Positions 26,080-35,003 are shown, numbered from the stretch's first letter. The stretch: 45,306 bases of DNA from Candidatus Poribacteria bacterium (GCA_012270795.1 JAAXHO010000170.1:26426-71731); one strand, 5' to 3'. Notes: generated by a model not told the origin, from the letters alone. Numbers and translations are program-made.

Positions 26080-26192
26080 CAGAAAAACACAATCCCAAAA
26101 CTACTTATTGCGTTATTATATTTATGCAGTAACATTGTATCATATTTTTCAATTCTGAATCAAAATTCATTGCATTAGAAAGGGTAACAGAA

Positions 26193-27104
26193 TCAATAGG
26201 TTACATCTTTCACACACCGAAACTCGAGACTACTCTCTGTATTCACAGGAGGATAGTTAGAGCGAAATGTTACTTGCAAGAATTGTGCCTCAATGTCCCA
26301 TCCACCACCGCGATAAACACGTTCTGTATGTACAGCATCGGGGTCAAATGTCCTGTGGTCAATTGTCCTGCGGTCAAATGTTCCCCTCTGCATAGCACGT
26401 TCAGTCCATGCATCCATGTAATTTTCTACTAAATCTGTAATACTATCATGACCACCAATTGGATTACGCCTTAGTGCAGTGTAGTTAGTCTGATAATCAA
26501 ATGCATCCAGACACCACTCCCACACGTTACCCGCCATATCGTATAGACCATATCCATTAGCAGGGTAACTTCCTACAGGGGCTGTCCATTTGTATCCATC
26601 ATCTGCATCCATATTTGACCACTTAAAATTTGTGTTTTTATCTGCGAAATTACACTGTGTGCCATTGGGTTCAGTATCGCCCCACGGGTACTTATGACCT
26701 TCCAAACCACCACGTGCTGCCTTCTCCCATTCCGCTTCCGTAGGTAAACGCTTTCCCACCCACTTTGAGTATGCCATCGCTGCATACCAACTTACAAAAA
26801 TAACAGGATGATTCCCTATACCTTCGGGATAGGTATTATCTCGCCAATGCGTTAAATATCCCTCGCTGTATCCTTGGTAGATGTTCTCCTTCCACCACTC
26901 TGGGTTTACCTCTACGAATGCTTTGTATTCTGCATTTGTCACTTCATACACATCTATATAAAATGCATCAGTGTAAACAGTGTGTAACGGGTGTTCATAA
27001 TCTTTTGGATCGGCATCGGCACTTCCCATTTGGAATTCACCTGCTGGTATTAGTACCATTCTATCTATATTAAGCTCTTCATTATTTATATTCTGGTTAT
27101 TCAT
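26193..27104 (-). CDS. Formylglycine-generating enzyme (SUMF1) family protein
   Basis: 303 residues, start ATG 27104 with GGAG at seven bases. Family signatures are present throughout: VLIPAGEFQMGS at the start, YIDVYEVTNAEYKAFVE, HPVIFVSWYAAMAYSKWVGK, RLPTEAEWEKAARGG, YPWGD, GLYDMAGNVWEWC and YRGGGWD near the end. Classical members oxidise a Cys in sulfatases to formylglycine. Many bacterial members have other roles, such as in ergothioneine synthesis or as binding domains. No signal peptide is seen. No sulfatase gene lies in this window, so the substrate is not indicated. Confidence 0.9.
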   Translation of the reverse strand: MNNQNINNEELNIDRMVLIPAGEFQMGSADADPKDYEHPLHTVYTDAFYIDVYEVTNAEYKAFVEVNPEWWKENIYQGYSEGYLTHWRDNTYPEGIGNHPVIFVSWYAAMAYSKWVGKRLPTEAEWEKAARGGLEGHKYPWGDTEPNGTQCNFADKNTNFKWSNMDADDGYKWTAPVGSYPANGYGLYDMAGNVWEWCLDAFDYQTNYTALRRNPIGGHDSITDLVENYMDAWTERAMQRGTFDRRTIDHRTFDPDAVHTERVYRGGGWDIEAQFLQVTFRSNYPPVNTESSLEFRCVKDVTY

Positions 27105-27199
27105 CGGTATACTCCATTTTTTTTTTTGCTGATTTACCCTATGTCTTTCAGTTCTATTTTAATATCTTTTCATGAAGTTGTCAAGGAAACGATACAGAA

Positions 27200-27679
27200 G
27201 GGGTGTGTAAAGCTTTTGGCATGTGGCGATTCTGGTAGGAACGGAATGCGCGGAAAACGCAGAAAACGCAGAAAAGACTGCTGCATCAGGATTCTCTCTT
27301 AGAATAAAAATTACCCTAATCAAGACGGGTTATCGTAGGTATCTTCTCCGTGTCATCCGCAAATTCCGCGATTCTGTCTGAACAAGGATTTTCAGAATTT
27401 ACAGATTACCAAATCAAGAAATCAACGGTATGATGCCTTATGGCATTCCCCCAAATCAACGCTACAAATGCCATTTAGGCATTTGGCGGGTATGAATGCC
27501 ATTTAGGCATTCCCCGGGATTACCTCATCAATAGTTTTTGATACAGATTTATGCCAACTAATGAATGGTACGTAATACCTCAAACTCATCATCCTGAAAA
27601 TCTGATAATCCTGAAAATCCTGGTTCAGACAAATACATTACACTCCATTCAAAGCATGCAAAAATATTTACACACCCCT
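27200..27679. repeat. Inverted-terminus element (family C), host of nested repeats
   Basis: The ends are GGGGTGTGTAAAG at 27200 and TATTTACACACCCCT ending at 27679, inverse copies with small differences. The interior begins with degenerate GCGGAAAACGCAG phrases that recur in the copies at 32578-32760 and 41983-42211. It carries another inverted-terminus element at 27377-27629. No gene is present in this 830-base gap (27105-27934). Confidence 0.7.
27377..27629. repeat. Element nested inside family C copy
   Basis: TCTGAACAAGGATTTTCAG at 27377-27395 and CTGAAAATCCTGGTTCAGA at 27611-27629 are inverse copies with one mismatch. Between them, three AATGCC-ATTTA-GGCATT-like hairpins and the phrase CCAAATCAAGAAATCAACGG (27408) repeat material seen at 23729-23800. 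Confidence 0.65.
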
Positions 27680-27685
27680 ACCATA

Positions 27686-27847
27686 CAGAGGCATTCAATT
27701 GTCAATTAAGCACAAATTCTAACTTATGTTTTTTAAGGTAGGAGCGACCTCCCGGTCGCGACCGGGAGGTCGCTCCTACAGAAACTGGGGAAATCGGGGT
27801 TGAAAACCCCTCCTACAAGAGTACATTTTGACAATTGAATGCCTCTG
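27686..27847. repeat. Inverted-terminus element (family A), short copy
   Basis: CAGAGGCATTCAATTGTCAA at 27686 and TTGACAATTGAATGCCTCTG ending at 27847 are perfect inverse copies of 20 bases. The centre is the GGTCGCGACC palindrome at about 27738-27778. It starts seven bases after the family C element ends. Confidence 0.85.
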
Positions 27848-27934
27848 CCCTACCATATTATCGCGCTTGAAAATTGCCATAATGTAGTATATACTTATGA
27901 CATATACTCACTACACATTCATTGAGGTAAATCT

Positions 27935-30124
27935 ATGCGCAAATTGACGCAAATCACTCTTATTTGTCTGCCGATATGCGTGATAGCGACCACAGCATCA
28001 GTCGAGCAGATAACGACCACAGTCAATTTGGAGATGACAGACAAGAACAACGTCCCAATCCGTTTCGGGAAGGGGTTCTTCGTCACTGACACTTTGATTG
28101 TGACCAACGCTCATGTTATCAAAGGCGCAGCCGCTGGTACTGCGGTGTTGGCCGGTAAAGACAGAAAATATGTCATTGAGGATATCGCAGCAGTAGACCC
28201 GAAAACCGAACTGGTGCTGCTGAGAGTAACAACGTTCGGAATCACACCCCTGCCGATAGGTGATAGCGATTCAGTCAAAATAGGTGATAGTATATACACT
28301 GCGGGGAGTGCCACAGGAGGTATCATTACAAGTCGGCATGGTATATATCCAGCAGAGTACTTTGAGATGACATCTTTGAACTCACAAATGCCCAGTGGCA
28401 CCCCTGCGTTAAACGACAACGGCGAAGTGATAGGGGTATACTTCAAGTCAAACGGGAAATGGCAAAAACATCATATCGTTGTCCCATCAAATGCCTTGAT
28501 GACGTTAATACGTCAGGCGAAACAGGCAAAATCAATATGGGAAAGCACACCGCTCGGTAATCTATCTGCCGAGTTTTTCTTTAAGTCGGGTAGGGCGCAG
28601 TCTAATTTAGGCAATTATCAGGCAGCGATATCGGATTTCACGGCGGCACTCACGCATAAAACGGATGATACGAAGACATACTACTATCGTGGACTTGCGA
28701 GTTACCATCTGAAGCAATACGATGCAGCACTCGCTGATTACGACACTGCTATCAGACTCAAGCCCGATTATGCAAATGCTTACAACAATCGTGGAAATGT
28801 AAAAATCGCACGCAAACAATACGAGGCTGCCATCGCGGAGTATGATGTTGCCATCAGTATTAACCCCGATTTCGCGATTGCCTATAACAATCGTGGATTG
28901 GCGAAACAACACCTCAAACAATATGAGCCTGCCATCTCGGATTATGATACCGCTATCAGATTGAAACCGGATTATTCTCAAGCTTACAATAATCGTGGGA
29001 ATGTGAAGGGAGACCTAAAGCAATACGAGGCAGCGATGATTGATCATGACATCGCCATCAAACTAGATCCTGGTAATGTCTATGCTTACAATGCTCGCGG
29101 TTGGACAAATTATAAACTTAATAACTATGAGGCTGCCCTACCGGATTTTGAAACCGCACTCAAAATAAACCCGGACTTTAAGTTTGCTTACAATAATCGG
29201 GGACTGACGAAAAAGGCACTCAAACAATATGAGGCAGCGATAGTCGATTTTAATACCGCAATAAAAATAGACCCAAATTATACACATCCTTACATCAATC
29301 GTGGGAATGTAAAGCAAGACCTAAAGCAATATCAAGCAGCGATAGCAAACTATGATAAAGCCATCAAAATAAAACCGAATTACGCAAAAGCTTATGGCAA
29401 TCGTAGAAATGCGAAACGGAGCCTCAAACAATACGAAGAAGCAATTGAAGATTATAACACATCCCTAAGACTGAACCCTGACAATATTTATCCCTATTAC
29501 AATCGTGGTCGGACGTATTACGACCTTAATCGATACATGGCTGCTATGGCAGATTTCGATGCCGCGATAAAGGTAGACCCTACCTATCAGAAAACCTACT
29601 ATCAACGCGGTAAACTGAAGTATGAACTCGGACAATATGCAGATGCTATTTCGAATTTTGACATATTGATAGACCGTTTCAATCGGACTTATAGCTATGA
29701 CTACTACTATCGTGGCAGAGCGAAATATGAACTCGGACAATATGCAGATGTTGTTGCTGACCTTGACATATCAATTCAACTCAATACAAGATATTCTCAT
29801 GCCTACCACATTCGGGGCAAGGCAAAGATGGAGCTTGGTGAATACGAAGCTGCGATTGAGGATTATGACACGGCAATTCAAATCTTACCTCAGTATGCCG
29901 AGTTTTTTTACAACCGTGGAGATGCACATGCAAAACTTGGAAACAAAGATACTGCTATTTATGATTATGCAATTGCCTGTTGTCTTCGAGGATACGAAAA
30001 AAGACAAACAGGGAAAACTGAAGAGGCAGATCAGGAGTTTGAAAAAGCCATGGGCCTCGCGAAACAGTTAAGCGACGCGCGTCTCACCGCCTGGATTGAG
30101 CAATACATCCGCAGGTCTCAGTGA
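27935..30124 (+). CDS. Exported trypsin-like domain / TPR protein
   Basis: 729 residues. ATG 27935 follows GAGG. A signal peptide (about 1-22) leads into a trypsin-like domain of the DegP/HtrA type: VTNAHV with the catalytic His near residue 59, PKTELVLL in the place of the catalytic Asp (the usual Asp is Glu here), and MPSGTPAL with the Ser near residue 152. About fifteen TPR units follow, from residue 205 to the end, each near 34 residues with the AYNNRG and YDTAI phrases. The protein should lie in the periplasm or outside. The Asp-to-Glu change may reduce or abolish proteolysis, leaving a binding role. A partner complex is suggested by the TPRs but is not identified. Confidence 0.87.
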   Translation: MRKLTQITLICLPICVIATTASVEQITTTVNLEMTDKNNVPIRFGKGFFVTDTLIVTNAHVIKGAAAGTAVLAGKDRKYVIEDIAAVDPKTELVLLRVTTFGITPLPIGDSDSVKIGDSIYTAGSATGGIITSRHGIYPAEYFEMTSLNSQMPSGTPALNDNGEVIGVYFKSNGKWQKHHIVVPSNALMTLIRQAKQAKSIWESTPLGNLSAEFFFKSGRAQSNLGNYQAAISDFTAALTHKTDDTKTYYYRGLASYHLKQYDAALADYDTAIRLKPDYANAYNNRGNVKIARKQYEAAIAEYDVAISINPDFAIAYNNRGLAKQHLKQYEPAISDYDTAIRLKPDYSQAYNNRGNVKGDLKQYEAAMIDHDIAIKLDPGNVYAYNARGWTNYKLNNYEAALPDFETALKINPDFKFAYNNRGLTKKALKQYEAAIVDFNTAIKIDPNYTHPYINRGNVKQDLKQYQAAIANYDKAIKIKPNYAKAYGNRRNAKRSLKQYEEAIEDYNTSLRLNPDNIYPYYNRGRTYYDLNRYMAAMADFDAAIKVDPTYQKTYYQRGKLKYELGQYADAISNFDILIDRFNRTYSYDYYYRGRAKYELGQYADVVADLDISIQLNTRYSHAYHIRGKAKMELGEYEAAIEDYDTAIQILPQYAEFFYNRGDAHAKLGNKDTAIYDYAIACCLRGYEKRQTGKTEEADQEFEKAMGLAKQLSDARLTAWIEQYIRRSQ

Positions 30125-30240
30125 TATTTGAATTACAGATTTTTTGTTGTGTTTTATTAACGCTTTGCTACAGAAGAACCCGTTTCGTTTTAGGTTTCTT
30201 GGGGAGGCACACAAACTCTCTATGCCGTTCACCCCAACTT

Positions 30241-30396
30241 ATACCATTTCTAAAAAATAAGGTGCCATTTGTCAAAATGTTCTGGTAGGAGCGACCTCCC
30301 GGTCGCGACCAGGAGGTCGCTCCTACCGAAGAGAGACCTCCAACTAACGATAAAAGTGAAATTCCTTAATGGAACAATATTAATTTGAATTGGTAT
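30241..30396. repeat. Inverted-terminus element (family B), second copy
   Basis: Runs opposite to the copy at 8013-8168. The ends are ATACCATTTCTAA and GAATTGGTAT. The centre is the GGTCGCGACC palindrome at about 30285-30326. The strip at 30327-30396 matches the left flank of the first copy with only a few changes. Confidence 0.8.
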
Positions 30397-30477
30397 TACA
30401 AACTGTACACTAAATTTCTCCCAAAAATTGTGGCATGTATAGTATAATGTTTGAAAAACGAAATAGGGAGGTTGTGT

Positions 30478-31392
30478 ATGAAACTCGGATTTGTGAGTGC
30501 AATTTTGCCTGACCAAACATTAGCAGAAGTGGTCCAATTCGCAGCAGACACAGGTTATGATTGTGTAGAACTCATGTGCTGGCCCAAAGGTAAAGCAGAA
30601 CGACGGTATGCAGGTGTAACACACGTTGACGTGGTAGCTCTTTCTGAAACAGAAGTAGACCAAATCCTGCAGTGTGTTGCAGATGCAGGAATAACGATTA
30701 GCGGTTTAGGCTACTATCCTAACCCGCTAACACCTGACGAAACAGAAGCAGAAATCTATAGAGAACATATAAAAAAACTAATATTGGCAGCGAAACGTCT
30801 ATCGGTAGATATCGTAAACACATTCATCGGCAGAGATCAGGCACGCACAATAGACGGCAACTGGAAACGGTTCAAACAGATGTGGAAACCGCTTATCCAA
30901 TTTGCTGCAGACAACGGCATCCGAGTCGGCATTGAGAATTGTCCGATGTTTTTCACCGAAGACGAATGGCCAGCAGGACAAAACCTTGCTTATGCCCCAG
31001 CAATCTGGGAACGCATGTTTGATGAAATTCCTTCACCCAATTTCGGTCTCAACTTTGACCCATCTCACTTTATATGGCTTCAGATGGATTACCTGAAACC
31101 GCTTGTCACCTTTGCTGATCGTATCTTTCATGTGCATGCGAAAGATGTACGATTAGATAGGGAACGACTTGATAAGGTAGGTATACTTGCAACACCTTTG
31201 TCATATCATACACCAAAGCTACCGGGACTCGGTGATGTCAATTGGGGACGTTTTTTCTCTGTACTCAGTGACACCGGTTATGATGGTTCGGTCTGTGTGG
31301 AAGTTGAAGATCGTGCTTATGAAGGGAAATTGGAGACGCGACAACGTGCCTTAAGACAGAGTCATATCTACCTCAGACAGTTCATCGGGTGA
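30478..31392 (+). CDS. Sugar phosphate isomerase/epimerase family (TIM barrel)
   Basis: 304 residues from the ATG at 30478, which has GGGAGG six bases before it; the open frame upstream of it is not needed. The fold is that of xylose-isomerase-like TIM barrels: [15 protein letters not shown] at the start, DCVELMCWP with the first Glu, IGIENCP-like VGIENCPMF in the middle, LNFDPSHF with metal-binding Asp and His, HVHAKDVRL, and VEVEDR near the end. It probably isomerises or epimerises a sugar or inositol intermediate. TATAAT at 30443-30448 may be its minus-10 box. The next gene begins four bases later, forming an operon. Confidence 0.87.
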   Translation: MKLGFVSAILPDQTLAEVVQFAADTGYDCVELMCWPKGKAERRYAGVTHVDVVALSETEVDQILQCVADAGITISGLGYYPNPLTPDETEAEIYREHIKKLILAAKRLSVDIVNTFIGRDQARTIDGNWKRFKQMWKPLIQFAADNGIRVGIENCPMFFTEDEWPAGQNLAYAPAIWERMFDEIPSPNFGLNFDPSHFIWLQMDYLKPLVTFADRIFHVHAKDVRLDRERLDKVGILATPLSYHTPKLPGLGDVNWGRFFSVLSDTGYDGSVCVEVEDRAYEGKLETRQRALRQSHIYLRQFIG

Positions 31393-31396
31393 CAAG

Positions 31397-32563
31397 ATGG
31401 ACTACTACGAATGGTTGCAAACAGAACACAGAGCACTTAAACAAGCAGGGCTGCTGCGCCACCTTCACACCGTGATGAGTCCTCCGACAAGTGTAATCAC
31501 TCTTAACGGAAACTATGTTGTGAACCTCGGTTCAAACAACTATTTGGGCTTAAGCACACATCCCAGCATTATCTCCGCAGCAGCCTCTGCAGCAATGGTA
31601 TATGGTGCTGGTGCAAGTGGCTCCCGTCTACTTTCAGGTAACATTGAATGCTACACAACTTTGGAAACTAACCTTGCAAAAGCAAAAGGCACTGAAGCTG
31701 TGCTTGTCTTTAGTTCAGGTTATGTGGCGAATACAAGCATCATTCCTGTGCTTGCGGGGGAAGGCGACCTTATCCTAAGTGATGAATTCAACCATGCAAG
31801 CATTATTGATGGATGCCGTCTCAGTCATGCGAAAAAAAAGATATATCAACATTGTGATGTAGAGCACCTAAAGACCTTATTAGCAGAGGCCTCTGGGTAT
31901 AATCGCATACTCATAGTAACAGACGGTGTGTTTAGTATGGATGGTGATATTGCACCGCTGCGGGATATATATGAAGTCACCATGAAATATAATGCAATGC
32001 TGCTTATAGATGATGCCCATGGGTTCGGTGTATTGGGGAAAGATGGAAGTGGCACCGTCGCACATTTGGGATTAGAAGGTGAATACATTATTCAGATGGG
32101 GACACTCAGTAAAGCAATTGGTGGACTGGGAGGATATGTCGCGGGAAAACGCATATTAATTGATTTGCTTATCAACCGAGCACGTGGCTTTATTTTTACG
32201 ACAGGACTGCCCCCCGCAACATTAGCGGCGGCAGATGCAGCACTCAATGTTATGCGTTCTTCACGGAATTTGCGGCGACAGTTACTAAAACATGCAGAGA
32301 CCATGAAGGTTGCTTTAACGAATTTAGGATATACCCTATTACCAAGTCAAACACAGATTTTGCCGGTGATAATAGGTGAACCGCAACGTGCAACTGACGT
32401 TGCTGAGGCGTTGCTTGCAGAAGATGTGTTTGCACCTGCAATTCGACCACCTGCTGTCCCATCGGGAACAAGTCGTTTGCGTGTTACCGTAATGGCAACG
32501 CACACAGACTCAGATATCCAAAAAGCAATTGATGCGTTTGCAACCGTGCGTCATCTGACATAG
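31397..32563 (+). CDS. Alpha-oxoamine synthase (BioF / glycine C-acetyltransferase type)
   Basis: 388 residues. PLP-dependent enzyme that condenses an amino acid with an acyl-CoA. Key residues: NNYLGL near 47, GSRLLSGN, His133 in FNHASIIDGC (PLP stacking), DDAHGFG at 205 with Asp206 and His208, and the Schiff-base Lys239 in GTLSKAIGG. The C-terminus is complete. The family includes 8-amino-7-oxononanoate synthase, 2-amino-3-ketobutyrate ligase and serine palmitoyltransferase; I cannot separate these by eye. No other biotin gene is nearby. It starts four bases after the isomerase gene, with only a weak GGGTGA site, so it may be translationally coupled. Confidence 0.88.
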   Translation: MDYYEWLQTEHRALKQAGLLRHLHTVMSPPTSVITLNGNYVVNLGSNNYLGLSTHPSIISAAASAAMVYGAGASGSRLLSGNIECYTTLETNLAKAKGTEAVLVFSSGYVANTSIIPVLAGEGDLILSDEFNHASIIDGCRLSHAKKKIYQHCDVEHLKTLLAEASGYNRILIVTDGVFSMDGDIAPLRDIYEVTMKYNAMLLIDDAHGFGVLGKDGSGTVAHLGLEGEYIIQMGTLSKAIGGLGGYVAGKRILIDLLINRARGFIFTTGLPPATLAAADAALNVMRSSRNLRRQLLKHAETMKVALTNLGYTLLPSQTQILPVIIGEPQRATDVAEALLAEDVFAPAIRPPAVPSGTSRLRVTVMATHTDSDIQKAIDAFATVRHLT

Positions 32564-32577
32564 ACATGATCGTTATG

Positions 32578-32760
32578 TAGGACTGTGTGCGGAGTACACG
32601 GAAGACGCGGAAAAGACACCCTATGAACATTTATTGCAAAGAATAACCCATAACTAAGCAACATAACTAAGCAAGATGATCCGTGGCAGCGGTCTTTTCT
32701 GTGTTTTCCGTGTCCTCCGCGCATTCCGTGATTCTGGATGCCAAAAACTTTACATACCCC
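32578..32760. repeat. Family C element, left end missing
   Basis: The right end CAAAAACTTTACATACCCC at 32742-32760 matches the family C terminus. The interior holds CGGAAGACGCGGAAAAGAC and its inverse phrases (CTTTTCTGTGTTTTCCGTG), as in 41983-42211. The left terminal repeat is degraded. Confidence 0.6.
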
Positions 32761-32779
32761 CGCAAGTTCAAACAGAGTA

Positions 32780-32808
32780 TTGACATTATTATCAAATTAC
32801 GTTATCAT
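32780..32808 (+). promoter_or_regulatory. Promoter for the Rpn nuclease gene
   Basis: TTGACA at 32780-32785 and TATCAT at 32803-32808 with a 17-base spacer, 30 bases before the TTG start. Confidence 0.65.
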
Positions 32809-32837
32809 AACAATAAAAATAAAATGCAGGAGACACA

Positions 32838-33794
32838 TTGCAGACAGATAGCAAAAAAACAGAATTAGAAGAAATACGAACATTATTTGATCCAAACGTC
32901 GGACATTTCGCAGACAAAAGTGCAAGATGGTTATTCAAAAAAACAGAGAACTTACACGGATTAGTCAAGATCCTCGCCAGTGAACTTGCAGAACATTTTG
33001 ATTTTACGCAAACAAAGGTAGAAAATAGGAGTTTTGTTGACGACACGTTGCGGGATTTAGTGTCGGATATGGTGTTTACCGTGCCATATCAGGACGAGAC
33101 ATTAGAAGGCGACCTCACCATCTATATCCTGATAGAGCATCAGTCCACCGTTGATCACCTGATGGGATTTCGGTTGTTATCCTATATGTGTCAAATATGG
33201 CGCAGGCAGTTAGAGGAACAGATCGTTCCAACTTATGAGATCTTGTTATATGGGGTGAAGGGGACGAACTTCGCTAAAGTTACTGAAGTTGATCATTCTT
33301 TTGAAGTCTTAATGATGGTGCTGCGACAAGAAAATGCAGATGCAACATCAATTCAAGAGACTATGGCAGCAGCGTTGGACCGTTTGGAGACATTAGCATC
33401 TGAAAATCCTGAACTCCACAAACACGCGTTACTCTATTTGTATTATCTCGTATTTTTTAAACGACCCGAAAAGGAACAAGAACACTTACGACAGCTATTA
33501 CAAACCTACACCCATGATAAGGAGGTTGAAAACATCATTATGACAGGTGCAGAAGCCCTTATACAAAAAGGTATAAATCAAGGTTTACAACAAGGTATTG
33601 AACAAGGCATTGAACAAGGTGAAATCCAAACCAAACGGGAGATCCTCTTGAGATTACTTGACATCCGCATCGGTGAAGTTCCAGATACAATTACCCGTAA
33701 AGTTTCAAGGATGCGTAGTCGTTCTCGTCTTGACGCACTTTTAGAACAAGCAGCAACAGCACAAACCCTTGATGATATTGAATGGAAGCAGTAG
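32838..33794 (+). CDS. Rpn-family PD-(D/E)XK nuclease/putative transposase
   Basis: 318 residues starting with TTG at 32838, which follows GCAGGAG. The N-terminal half carries the Rpn (YhgA-like) pattern: LFDPNVGHFADKSARW, RDLVSDMVFTV with the active-site Asp, and IYILIEHQS with the E-x-Q form of the E-x-K pair. The middle is helical with LLYLYYLVFF. The C-terminal QGLQQGIEQGIEQGE repeat and the RLGEVP-like end (IRIGEVPDTITRK) match DUF4351. Rpn proteins promote RecA-independent recombination in E. coli. The gene stands alone behind a family C repeat. Confidence 0.85.
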   Translation: MQTDSKKTELEEIRTLFDPNVGHFADKSARWLFKKTENLHGLVKILASELAEHFDFTQTKVENRSFVDDTLRDLVSDMVFTVPYQDETLEGDLTIYILIEHQSTVDHLMGFRLLSYMCQIWRRQLEEQIVPTYEILLYGVKGTNFAKVTEVDHSFEVLMMVLRQENADATSIQETMAAALDRLETLASENPELHKHALLYLYYLVFFKRPEKEQEHLRQLLQTYTHDKEVENIIMTGAEALIQKGINQGLQQGIEQGIEQGEIQTKREILLRLLDIRIGEVPDTITRKVSRMRSRSRLDALLEQAATAQTLDDIEWKQ

Positions 33795-33968
33795 CTTGGG
33801 GTGACCGCGCGAAATCCAACGCATAACGTTCCACACCCTTGTCGGCGCATTTGTAAACGCGTCTACCGTTCAAGGGTAATAAATATGTTGACCGCTTGAA
33901 TCGTAAAACGGCATCAAAATCACTAACAATAGGCACAACCACAATACTAATTTGTTATGCATTTTTTG

Positions 33969-33996
33969 TTGACAACTAAAAAATAAACATGATACA
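33969..33996 (+). promoter_or_regulatory. Possible promoter for the CBM9-like gene
   Basis: TTGACA at 33969-33974 and GATACA at 33991-33996, spacer 16. The minus-10 match is weak. Confidence 0.35.
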
Positions 33997-34040
33997 CTAA
34001 AATTAATAGTGTGTACATAGGAACATAGGAGAAATAAAAC

Positions 34041-34745
34041 ATGCCGAAAAAGATTATCTTGACCAGTGTTTTGTTTCTGATAGGTCTATCTTATGCATTA
34101 GGACATCTTGTTGACGAAAAACTGCAGAACTTTCAATATAATGCCGAATTCGTTAAGGTCGCTCCTATTGTTGATGGATACCTGGATGACCCCATTTGGG
34201 AAGATACACTCACCGGTAAACTTGAACAAGAGATAACCAGTGGATATAAATGGACTGAATCCGACGATTTTAGCGGTTCTTTCAAAGCCGTCTGGCGTGG
34301 CGAGTTCCTCTATATCGCAATCAAATTACAAGACGATCACATTGAAAGGTATCAATCTAAACTCTATATGGAAGATCAACTTGTCCTCCATATTGATGAA
34401 TTTCACTACCAACGCAAAAGTGACCTACACCGCTATGAAATACCTGTCGGTGTAGAATCCGGTGCCTTAAAAGCACCTTTGACTTCCATAGCTTGGGGCA
34501 ATGATGGGAAAACTTGTGAACTCAGCTTCCGACTCGGAGACATTGCAGATAAAGACAACGCAATCGGGTTCAGTATTGTCTATCACGATGTTGACAACGG
34601 ACATCTACAAAACAAAATCGCATGGGGACCAGAGGGATACACAGAACTAAACGAACTACTACCCGACCTTGTCTTCACAGCAAAAATTAACCCGAATTCA
34701 CAGCAAAAACTAATCCGATGGGGACAAATTAAAAGACTATACTAA
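34041..34745 (+). CDS. Exported CBM9-like domain protein
   Basis: 234 residues. ATG 34041 follows TAGGAG. Signal peptide MPKKIILTSVLFLIGLSYAL. The domain is of the carbohydrate-binding module 9-like type: VAPIVDGYLDDPIWED, then FKAVWRGEFLYIAIKLQDDHI, with DQLVLHIDE and WGNDGKTCELSFRLGD. These proteins bind sugars or haem at the cell surface. The C-terminus QQKLIRWGQIKRLY resembles that of the LamG protein at 17041-17835. It is followed by a strong hairpin. Confidence 0.83.
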   Translation: MPKKIILTSVLFLIGLSYALGHLVDEKLQNFQYNAEFVKVAPIVDGYLDDPIWEDTLTGKLEQEITSGYKWTESDDFSGSFKAVWRGEFLYIAIKLQDDHIERYQSKLYMEDQLVLHIDEFHYQRKSDLHRYEIPVGVESGALKAPLTSIAWGNDGKTCELSFRLGDIADKDNAIGFSIVYHDVDNGHLQNKIAWGPEGYTELNELLPDLVFTAKINPNSQQKLIRWGQIKRLY

Positions 34746-34759
34746 CACAAATATCAGGA

Positions 34760-34799
34760 ACAAATCCAACAACATTCACATAAATGTTGTTGGATTTGT
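34760..34799 (+). terminator. 17-bp perfect hairpin downstream of the CBM9-like gene
   Basis: ACAAATCCAACAACATT at 34760-34776 pairs perfectly with AATGTTGTTGGATTTGT at 34783-34799, loop of six. No T-run follows, so it may be a factor-assisted terminator or an mRNA-end stabiliser. Confidence 0.55.
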
Positions 34800-34820
34800 C
34801 CAAAAATAAAAGAGAAACAC

Positions 34821-35003
34821 TTGTACTATTTTGGTAAAACTTTAGAACTCATGGGTATTGCCTGTTTAGGTGCTGCCCTCTTTTTAGGTCTCGTCAATCC
34901 GTTTGAATATAGCGAAACAAAGGCAATGGGTGTTGAAATGGGTTTCCTAACGCTCGGCATTGTTGTCTTTTTCATCGGTAGACTGATTGAAAAACGCTCT
35001 TAG
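34821..35003 (+). CDS. Small membrane protein with two helices
   Basis: 60 residues, TTG start at 34821 with AAAGAG at eight bases. Two membrane segments (LMGIACLGAALFLGLV and MGFLTLGIVVFFIGRLI) and a positive C-terminus (EKRS). The pattern is common among small proteins of Planctomycetes-like bacteria, from memory. The function is unknown. It is 20 bases past the strong hairpin, so it may be transcribed separately. Confidence 0.65.
   Translation: MYYFGKTLELMGIACLGAALFLGLVNPFEYSETKAMGVEMGFLTLGIVVFFIGRLIEKRS

Larger units (their letters stand above)
23847..26113. mobile_element. Putative 2.27-kb element with 23-bp terminal inverted repeats
   Basis: The left end (23847-23869) and the right end (26091-26113) are inverse copies with one mismatch, sharing the core TAGTTTTGGGATT. 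TATTAT stands directly outside both ends (23841-23846 and 26114-26119) and may be a target duplication, although such a simple word could arise by chance. The genes fit snugly: the first ends nine bases inside the left repeat and the last ends twelve bases before the right one. The content is a small coiled-coil gene, an IS1595-type transposase remnant, a Cys-pair protein with a structured leader, a free-standing RNA candidate and a 97-residue unknown. The transposase is broken, so the element would need help in trans. Two unrelated repeats in opposite orientation remain a possible alternative. Confidence 0.6.
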
